Part shown: piece by piece, positions 1-5,168 of the stretch
How positions within the stretch are numbered: the first letter of the stretch is position 1
How the letters are laid out: each line of letters opens with the position of its first letter
Assembly (NCBI GenBank): GCA_002011685.1
Contig: MTOL01000125.1
Span: 2,504 to 7,671 of the forward strand
Reading direction: 5' to 3'
Length of the DNA stretch: 5,168 bases
Source: Deferribacteres bacterium JdFR-76
GTDB taxonomy: Bacteria; Zhuqueibacterota; JdFR-76
Notes under the pieces: model-generated
Seen by the model: only the letters and a program-made list of their open reading frames with translations
The model's database searches: none
Told to the model about the DNA's origin: nothing
Program-made: the position numbers and the translations under genes

Positions 1-1467
1 CGAAAGTTCCCCTATCCGATGAACGATTTCTATGTGGGCCAGCTGGATCGGGACGCAATGCTGGAGGTGGTTATCGCTTCACCAAACGGAAATCTGTATC
101 TTCTGGATCACACTTTTACTATCACGAAAAGTATTGAGCTGGAAAGTACACCGGGGATGATTCTGGAATCCCCTGACCTGACCAATGACGGACTTGTGGA
201 ACTTTTCGTCCGTACGACAAATGGTACCTACTTAATTGATCCTCAACTGCGGATTCTGGCCCAAAGCAATCTATTTGTAAAGGGTTACCTTCGGAAAAAG
301 GTGGCCCAGCTCCACCATGGAACGGATGGCCTGCGCTACGTCTATTTTTTTGATAAAGATAAGATCGGCCACTTGGCATATCTGGAAAAAAACTCCGTTT
401 ACTTGCTGGAAAAATATGGCCCGCTCACAGGCATATTCCTGACGGTGCTATTGCTTGCAGGTGGCGCATTTCAGATTCGCCGCGTCCGCAATCAGATGGG
501 GTGGCGCAAATATGCCATTCAACGGGCTATTTCCATCCTCCCCCACCCGGTTCTGCTCCTTGATTCCAAAAAACGGATCGCTTACTCCAACGGACCGGCC
601 AGAAGGATATTCCAGCTGCCGGACACCCAATCGGGGATCAAATCAACTGCCCTGCGCCAATTTTCCCCTCAGCTGGTGGACTTCATTAACACCCTGTACA
701 GCATCCCTACCGAAAGAAAGGCCTGGATCCAGATCGACTCTCTTGGAACGGACCCTGTACTTGCTTTTGCTGAACCCATCGATCCAAAAGAATCCTCCTG
801 GGCCATCTGGATCCGGTCGGGGCAGAGTCCTGCGGAAAAACAATCCGGAGTACTTTTTCACGGACTCCGGGTACTGGCAGATGAAATTGCCCGGATCAGA
901 AAGCGGATGGACAGAAGGGCTCTTTCCCGAAGAGCAACCATCCGCGTTCTTCTCTATTTTGAAAAGCTGGAAAACAGCATCCTTCAATCTCTAAACAAAT
1001 TGCTGGGGAACGGTCCGTTGACCCCGGAGACGACAGATCCAGCGGCTATTTTGAAAAACCTCATCGCTGTTTTTGAACAAATTTACCCGGACACAGACAT
1101 ACTCCCCCGGTTCGATGAAAGCTGCATTCAGCTAAACTCTGACCGCGAAGTATTGGAGATTTTGCTTTTTTCCGTCTTTCTACGCACCGCGGCATACGGT
1201 GCTGTACGAAAACTGCATATTGAGATGGGACAACTGAAAAAAGCCACGCTCACCGGTTCTAAGGATCCGGAAGATTTTATCCTAATCGAATTTATGGCAT
1301 CGGGAGATGTAGAAACGGAAAAAACGGGAAGCGATTTATCGCAGGAACCTTTCGGAGAATTCATCCGTTCGCTGGCAGAGATCATAGACATTCACATCGA
1401 AGAAAATCTGGAGAAAAAAACAGGATTGGTATTCTCGGTCTACATCCCCCTCAAACTCCACAGCTGA
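1..1467 (+). CDS. Propeller-sensor protein with degenerate histidine kinase core (pseudokinase), 5' partial
   Basis: The reading frame is open from base 1, so the gene begins upstream. The ATG at 19 is probably an internal Met: no ribosome site precedes it and it lies inside a propeller. Counting from that Met (482 residues to the TGA), the visible parts are two or three FG-GAP-like repeats (residues about 8-20, 51-65 with a DLTNDG loop, and 95-110), one membrane helix (about 134-152) followed by basic residues, a PAS-like domain (about 170-270), and a region aligning by eye with the HisKA and HATPase_c domains of the next gene (about 278-480). The kinase motifs are gone: Arg292 stands where the phospho-acceptor His should be, Ser385 and Arg389 replace the two N-box Asn, Ala427 replaces the G1 Asp, and no GxGxG is present. 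The C-terminal strand ending in YIPL is kept. Alignment with the next gene implies about 320 missing N-terminal residues. I infer a membrane pseudokinase with its propeller outside the cytoplasm. The frame is intact, so it does not look like a decaying pseudogene. Confidence 0.85.
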   Translation, partial: RKFPYPMNDFYVGQLDRDAMLEVVIASPNGNLYLLDHTFTITKSIELESTPGMILESPDLTNDGLVELFVRTTNGTYLIDPQLRILAQSNLFVKGYLRKKVAQLHHGTDGLRYVYFFDKDKIGHLAYLEKNSVYLLEKYGPLTGIFLTVLLLAGGAFQIRRVRNQMGWRKYAIQRAISILPHPVLLLDSKKRIAYSNGPARRIFQLPDTQSGIKSTALRQFSPQLVDFINTLYSIPTERKAWIQIDSLGTDPVLAFAEPIDPKESSWAIWIRSGQSPAEKQSGVLFHGLRVLADEIARIRKRMDRRALSRRATIRVLLYFEKLENSILQSLNKLLGNGPLTPETTDPAAILKNLIAVFEQIYPDTDILPRFDESCIQLNSDREVLEILLFSVFLRTAAYGAVRKLHIEMGQLKKATLTGSKDPEDFILIEFMASGDVETEKTGSDLSQEPFGEFIRSLAEIIDIHIEENLEKKTGLVFSVYIPLKLHS

Positions 1468-1479
1468 AAATGTTTTCAG
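1464..1479. repeat. Small inverted repeat over the stop codon of the first gene
   Basis: CTGAAAA and TTTTCAG are perfect 7-base arms separated by TG, and the TGA stop lies in the left arm. As RNA it could form only a 6-bp stem with a 4-base loop. The stem is AU-rich and no T-run follows directly, so it is a poor intrinsic terminator. It could be a protein-binding palindrome or chance. Confidence 0.35.
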
Positions 1480-1602
1480 ATGTTCACTTCAAAAAAGCAC
1501 AGGTTTTTATCCTCAAGAGAGACCTTTTGGGTTCCAGACGCATACCTCGATAGCCCGAATGACCATTTTAACGAAAAATCTGGCCTTTTTTCAAATTTCA
1601 AC

Positions 1603-1630
1603 TTGACTTGAGCAAAATTCCGCCTAATAT
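1603..1630 (+). promoter_or_regulatory. Candidate sigma70-type promoter of the second sensor gene
   Basis: TTGACT at 1603-1608 matches the -35 consensus at five of six positions. After 16 bases comes TAATAT at 1625-1630 (four of six to TATAAT). An alternative -10, TATGAT at 1628-1633, matches better but needs a 19-base spacer. The surrounding sequence is AT-rich and the expected start point, about 1637-1640, leaves a short leader before the gene. The kinase and regulator could thus be transcribed apart from the pseudokinase, although read-through from upstream is also possible because no convincing terminator lies between. Confidence 0.5.
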
Positions 1631-1670
1631 GATTTAAGTAGAACGCCTGAATAGGCAAAAATTGAAAGTT

Positions 1671-4241
1671 ATGAAACCAGTGAAGCTCCGTCCAGACACA
1701 CAATTATTGTCATTTTTTCTCCTGCCTGTGTGGATCTTCTTATCAGGATGCAATTCCAGTTCCATCCTCAAAGGTCCCTTCCCTTATACGGCAAGAGTCG
1801 TTTTGGAGCTTAAGGGTCACGGGATCTTTTCAGATCTAAACCGGGATGGCATCGATGACTACATTCAATATCAGTATGCCCCCCAAGACAAGCGATCTAC
1901 AATTTACATTTTCAAAAATGCAACATCGCTGGTAGATGAGATTCACTGCAATGGAAGGATAACGTATGTAACCGCACTTGATTGGAATTCTGATGGTCAG
2001 GAAGAGATCCTCCATACATTTACCCGAGATGACTCGGCCTTTCTGCGTATTATCGATCACGAAGGGAACGTGCTTGTACCGGCCAAATTCCTTTACAAAG
2101 GGCAACCAAGAACTGACAGCACTGGATATTATGAGTGGATGGGAATAGTAAAAGACATCCAGATGACAGATCTGGATGATGATGGAAGGGACGAACTGAT
2201 TATCACTTTTTCCGAGACATACGCGCGGTATCCCAGGGGGCTTTTCGTCTATGACGCCGCTACTCTGCATGAAAAAAAACGTTTCTTATTCGGTCCATCT
2301 GTACTGAACAGACCCATTTTGGCTGATGTTGACGGCGATGGTAAAAAAGAGATATACATCGGTACGGCCTCGCCATGTAACGGGGCCCGAATAAATGGGA
2401 CAGACGATTTTCACAGTTATGTTTTCGTGCTGGACCATAATTTAGACTTGAAATGGCAGCGGATTGTGGGAGGCCGTTTCACAACGGCGCAGATTCTTAT
2501 ACAAGAACCTAAAATCCCCGGTAATTTTGTACTCATCTGTCTTTCGCGGGAAGCGGGCAATATTTCTCCGGCTGCCTATCTGGAGCAATTTGATCCATTA
2601 ACGGGAAAACGTTTGGCCGCACCTTTTATTTTCCCGGCAAAGACCGTTGAATCTCATGCACTGCAATGGGATAATGATCCGCAATGGGAATTCATCTTTC
2701 TCATTGGAAAACGCAAGATTACTATTCTTGACGATAACTTGCAAACCGTTGCGGAAAAATCCTATGGCATGGATGCAAAAAGCCTGTGGATTGTTAGAGA
2801 TTGGAATCAGGATGGCAAATACGAGATTGCCTGCATTATCGGTGACAAATGGTTTCTGCTGGGCAAAAACCTCAATCCCATTGCTCCCATTCCGTTCGTT
2901 CCGACGGGGGACAAGTTGAACTATAAATATGTCATGTTCTTCCGGATGGCCAACCGTTCTCCTCTTCTGGTTACATCCGATACAGGTCAAAATCATACGT
3001 TCCTTCTGGATTTTCTGCCGAATCGTATGTATTTCTGGCAAAAATACGGAAACGTTTTTATCTGGTTTGTGGCACTTTCGCTTATCGTTGGTTTGGGCTA
3101 TCTCACCGTCACAACACGGCACCGGTTCCAGTTTTTGAAGAATCTCAGCCAAAAAATGGGGTTGCTTTCGCCATATCCCCTGTTGATCATGGACGACCGG
3201 CAACAGATCCTCTTTGCAAATGCTTCCGCGAGGGAGCTATTGGGCCTGGAAAATCAGCATTTGCCTGCGGATATGAAGACCACCCTGAACCATTTTCCAC
3301 ACCTCACGGACGTTTTTCTTGAACTTCGTTTTAATGACCCCATGCGCACCGAGCGCGATCTTGTTATACCTAACCTGGACAACGGCTTCTATCACATGGT
3401 TGCCGAACCGGTTCATCACCCGAAACACAGCCGACCATTCTGGGTCATTTCCCTTCATCCCAAAAACGAACCGTTAACCACCCAGAACCACTCTGCCTGG
3501 GCGGCCATGGCACAGCGCATTGCCCACGACATCAAAAACCCATTGACCTCTATCCAGCTGGCTTTACAGCGGCTCCAGATGGAATATCAGGACTATGCCC
3601 CTCAGCTCGCCGAACGTCTTGATCCATACGTTGATCGCATCATCGAACGCATCCAGAGCCTCCGCCGGTTAAGTCGCGGATTTATGAAACTGATCAATAC
3701 CGAAGAACTGACTTTTGAACCGCTGGATCTGCACCAATTCTTGCGCGAACTGCAGGAACAGTCCTATTTTGATCTTCCCTCTGACATCCAGCTGGAAATT
3801 GAAGCAGATGACAACGTTCCCCCTGCCTGGGCGGACCGCGAACAGCTTCAGATTGTTATCGAAAATCTGGTCAGCAATGCCGTAAATGCCATGAAAGAGG
3901 GGGGAAAATTAACCATCCGGGTCTACTCTCCTGCTAGAGAAATCAGTAAAAACGATGGCAAACCTTCACGGGAATATGTGGTGCTTGAAGTCCGAGATAC
4001 CGGGCACGGAATTCCTGATCACCTGAAATCCCGGCTCTTTACGCCCTATGCAACCGGCTCGCGATCTGGCACAGGTCTCGGTCTGGTCATAGTAAAAAAG
4101 ATCGTCTCCGACCACGACGGATACATCGAATTTGAAACCGAAGTAAACAAAGGCACCGTATTCCGTGTTTTTCTCCCGGTAGCCGATCATACACAAGAGG
4201 ACAGACCAGATCGTGTCACCAGGCAATCCCGTGTGGCATAA
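1671..4241 (+). CDS. NtrY-like sensor histidine kinase with lipobox and extracytoplasmic FG-GAP/VCBS propeller
   Basis: This is a complete sensor kinase of 856 residues from the ATG. A TTG at 1662, nine bases upstream in frame, is an alternative start with an AGG six bases before it. The N-terminus has basic residues, a hydrophobic stretch and a lipobox LSGC with Cys27 and Asn at +2. Next come FG-GAP/VCBS-type repeats with D-x-[DN]-x-D-G-type loops starting near residues 55, 104, 167, 219 and 377, a degenerate one near 332, and weaker blades near 275 and 420. A membrane helix spans about 459-479 and a PAS-like domain about 495-597. The HisKA motif AHDIKNPLT carries the phospho-acceptor His619. 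The HATPase_c domain shows N-box Asn732 and Asn736, G1 box DTGHG at 776-780, an F-box Phe790, and G2 box GTGLGL at 800-805. The His motif and the following helix resemble NtrY-type kinases. The propeller should face outside the cytoplasmic membrane and the kinase inside. The likely partner is the response regulator 27 bases downstream. The ligand cannot be told from sequence. Confidence 0.93.
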   Translation: MKPVKLRPDTQLLSFFLLPVWIFLSGCNSSSILKGPFPYTARVVLELKGHGIFSDLNRDGIDDYIQYQYAPQDKRSTIYIFKNATSLVDEIHCNGRITYVTALDWNSDGQEEILHTFTRDDSAFLRIIDHEGNVLVPAKFLYKGQPRTDSTGYYEWMGIVKDIQMTDLDDDGRDELIITFSETYARYPRGLFVYDAATLHEKKRFLFGPSVLNRPILADVDGDGKKEIYIGTASPCNGARINGTDDFHSYVFVLDHNLDLKWQRIVGGRFTTAQILIQEPKIPGNFVLICLSREAGNISPAAYLEQFDPLTGKRLAAPFIFPAKTVESHALQWDNDPQWEFIFLIGKRKITILDDNLQTVAEKSYGMDAKSLWIVRDWNQDGKYEIACIIGDKWFLLGKNLNPIAPIPFVPTGDKLNYKYVMFFRMANRSPLLVTSDTGQNHTFLLDFLPNRMYFWQKYGNVFIWFVALSLIVGLGYLTVTTRHRFQFLKNLSQKMGLLSPYPLLIMDDRQQILFANASARELLGLENQHLPADMKTTLNHFPHLTDVFLELRFNDPMRTERDLVIPNLDNGFYHMVAEPVHHPKHSRPFWVISLHPKNEPLTTQNHSAWAAMAQRIAHDIKNPLTSIQLALQRLQMEYQDYAPQLAERLDPYVDRIIERIQSLRRLSRGFMKLINTEELTFEPLDLHQFLRELQEQSYFDLPSDIQLEIEADDNVPPAWADREQLQIVIENLVSNAVNAMKEGGKLTIRVYSPAREISKNDGKPSREYVVLEVRDTGHGIPDHLKSRLFTPYATGSRSGTGLGLVIVKKIVSDHDGYIEFETEVNKGTVFRVFLPVADHTQEDRPDRVTRQSRVA

Positions 4242-4256
4242 ACCTGGTATTTAAAA

Positions 4257-4262
4257 AAGGGA
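4257..4262 (+). promoter_or_regulatory. Ribosome binding site of the response regulator
   Basis: AAGGGA lies six bases before the ATG at 4269 and nine before a second ATG at 4272. It is the best Shine-Dalgarno match in the window and supports this start. The 27-base gap after the kinase stop contains no promoter I can recognise, so the two genes are probably co-transcribed. Confidence 0.6.
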
Positions 4263-4268
4263 AATGGT

Positions 4269-5168
4269 ATGATGAAACACCGGCCACTTGTTGGATCTTC
4301 GAAATCCAGCATTCTGGTTGTGGACAATGATGCCCATATCCGCAGAGAGCTGGTTGATATTCTGGCCCATGAAGGATATCATTGCATCGAGGCCCGGGAC
4401 GGCATCGAAGCCCTCGAACGGATTTCCAGCAATCAAGATCGACCTGATCTTTTTGGATGTTTTCATTCCCCGCATGAACGGACTTGAGGTTCTGGAGAAA
4501 AGCATAGCCGATCACCCGGAGATTCCCGTCATTATGATCAGCGGCCAATCGGGGATCCGGGAGGCTGTAGCCGCCACCAAAAAAGGAGCATTTGACTTTA
4601 TTGAAAAACCGCTCGATGCGCAGAGGATCCTGATCGCTGCCCGGAATGCCCTTTCCAGCCGCCGGCTTCTTCAGGAACGGAACAAACTGCTGCACGCCGC
4701 GCGAGAACGGTACAAAATGATCGGCACCCACCCCAAAATGCAAGAGGTGTACAACCTGATCGAACGAGCTTCCCAGGTTGACAGCAAGGTTCTTATTACC
4801 GGCGAACCGGGCACGGGGAAAGAGCTCGTAGCCCGGGCCATCCACTGGAACAGTGACCGGGCCACCGGCCCATTTGTCGCCCTCAACTGCTCCGCTATTC
4901 CGGAAACGCTGATTGAGAGCGAAATGTTCGGCCACGAAAAAGGGGCATTTACCGGAGCCAGCTCTACCCGGGTCGGCCGGTTCGAAAGAGCCAACGGGGG
5001 CACGCTGTTTCTGGATGAAATCGGCGATATGAGCCTGATGATGCAGGCAAAGGTGCTGCGCGTCATCGAAGATGGTGTCATTGAAAGGGTGGGCGGCAAC
5101 CGCTCCATTCGCGTTAATGCGCGCATTATTGCCGCCACCAACAAAAATTTGCGCAAAGAAGTGGAGAG
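4269..5168 (+). pseudogene. NtrX/NtrC-like sigma54-activating response regulator, frameshifted in the receiver, 3' partial
   Basis: The product would be a phosphorylation-controlled activator of sigma54 RNA polymerase. The first frame (from 4269) gives the start of a receiver with the acidic pocket VVDND (Asp at 4323), then runs into a TGA at 4485-4487. From about 4441 the next frame continues the same domain: DLIFLD with the phospho-acceptor Asp at 4456-4458, the conserved Ser at 4540 and the EKP Lys at 4606. It then gives an AAA+ domain with Walker A GEPGTGKE (4801-4824), the sigma54-contact loop GAFTGA (4942-4959), Walker B GGTLFLDE (4996-5019) and a sensor I-like IIAATN (5125-5142), and is cut by the window end. 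The MISGQSG and DFIEKP stretches resemble NtrX, which fits the NtrY-like kinase just upstream. As written, translation gives only a 72-residue stub. This may be a true null mutation or a sequence or assembly error. The AAA+ part looks locally more GC-rich than the two sensor genes (41 of 60 bases at 4801-4860). Confidence 0.85.
4437..4454 (+). other. Frameshift site in the receiver domain
   Basis: Upstream of here the receiver is read in the frame of the 4269 start (ending DRPDL), and downstream in the frame one base later (beginning DLIFLD). Both halves fit the strand that carries the phospho-acceptor Asp. Both frames are open across 4276-4484, so the exact point is set only by protein similarity. 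One extra base near 4434-4440, or loss of one GATCT unit at 4446-4450, would each explain it. Confidence 0.75.

Noticed and set aside
19..21. ATG at 19 as the true start of the first gene
   Set aside because: The frame is open through base 1, no ribosome site precedes the ATG, and a start there would cut into the propeller and leave no export signal.
455..994. Overlapping plus-strand open frame of 179 codons inside the first gene
   Set aside because: It has low-complexity, Ser/Pro-rich content with no motif, and sits fully inside the better-supported frame.
2766..2780. TGGCAT...TGCA as a sigma54 promoter
   Set aside because: The spacing between the GG and GC elements is too short and the site lies inside the propeller coding region. 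No sigma54 promoter was found in the intergenic stretches.
2598..3203. Minus-strand open frame of 201 codons opposite the sensor kinase
   Set aside because: It is antisense to well-supported propeller, membrane and PAS-like coding, with no recognisable features of its own.
4218..4248. ACCAGG and CCTGGT inverted repeat at the end of the kinase gene as a terminator
   Set aside because: The arms are only 6 bp with a 19-base loop, and no T-run follows (the tail is A-rich). The next gene starts 27 bases on with its own ribosome site.
4449..4455. Programmed +1 frameshift on CTT TTT G
   Set aside because: A shift here gives DRPDLLD, two residues short in the strand before the phospho-acceptor Asp. 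There is no stop codon next to the slip site as in the RF2 gene and no clear stimulatory element.
4216..4935. Long minus-strand open frame of 239 codons opposite the regulator
   Set aside because: It lies opposite strong receiver and AAA+ coding sequence, shows no domain I recognise, and its length is explained by the codon bias of the plus-strand gene.

Overview
The window carries three genes on the + strand that together look like one signalling locus: two tandem, paralogous membrane proteins with histidine-kinase-type architecture, then a sigma54-type (NtrC/NtrX-like) response regulator. The DNA has mid GC and dense bacterial coding. The NtrY-like kinase core, the NtrX-like receiver and the extracytoplasmic integrin-type (FG-GAP/VCBS) beta-propellers suit a Gram-negative, probably environmental bacterium. 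My low-confidence guess is one of the lineages rich in propeller-type sensors (Calditrichota, KSB1 or related phyla), but nothing here fixes the taxon.

Layout. Bases 1-1467 hold the 3' part of a sensor-like protein: the last propeller blades, one membrane helix, a PAS-like domain and a kinase core that has lost its catalytic signatures. Bases 1468-1670 are a short non-coding stretch with a small inverted repeat over the upstream stop codon and a good sigma70-type promoter candidate. Bases 1671-4241 encode a complete 856-residue sensor kinase: lipoprotein-type signal, seven- or eight-blade propeller with Ca-binding-type loops, membrane helix, PAS-like domain, and HisKA and HATPase_c domains with every key motif present. 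After 27 bases and a good ribosome binding site, a response regulator starts at 4269 and runs off the window end inside its AAA+ domain. Its reading frame is broken inside the receiver domain (about 4437-4454).

Proposed working. The second protein would sense an extracytoplasmic signal through its propeller and phosphorylate the receiver of the third, which would activate sigma54-dependent promoters. The first protein keeps the same fold order but replaces the phospho-acceptor His, the N-box Asn residues and the G1/G2 boxes. It therefore looks like a pseudokinase that could modulate the active paralogue, for example by hetero-dimerisation or ligand competition. The two points most worth checking are this kinase/pseudokinase pair and the frameshift, which is either a sequence error or a real inactivation of the regulator.
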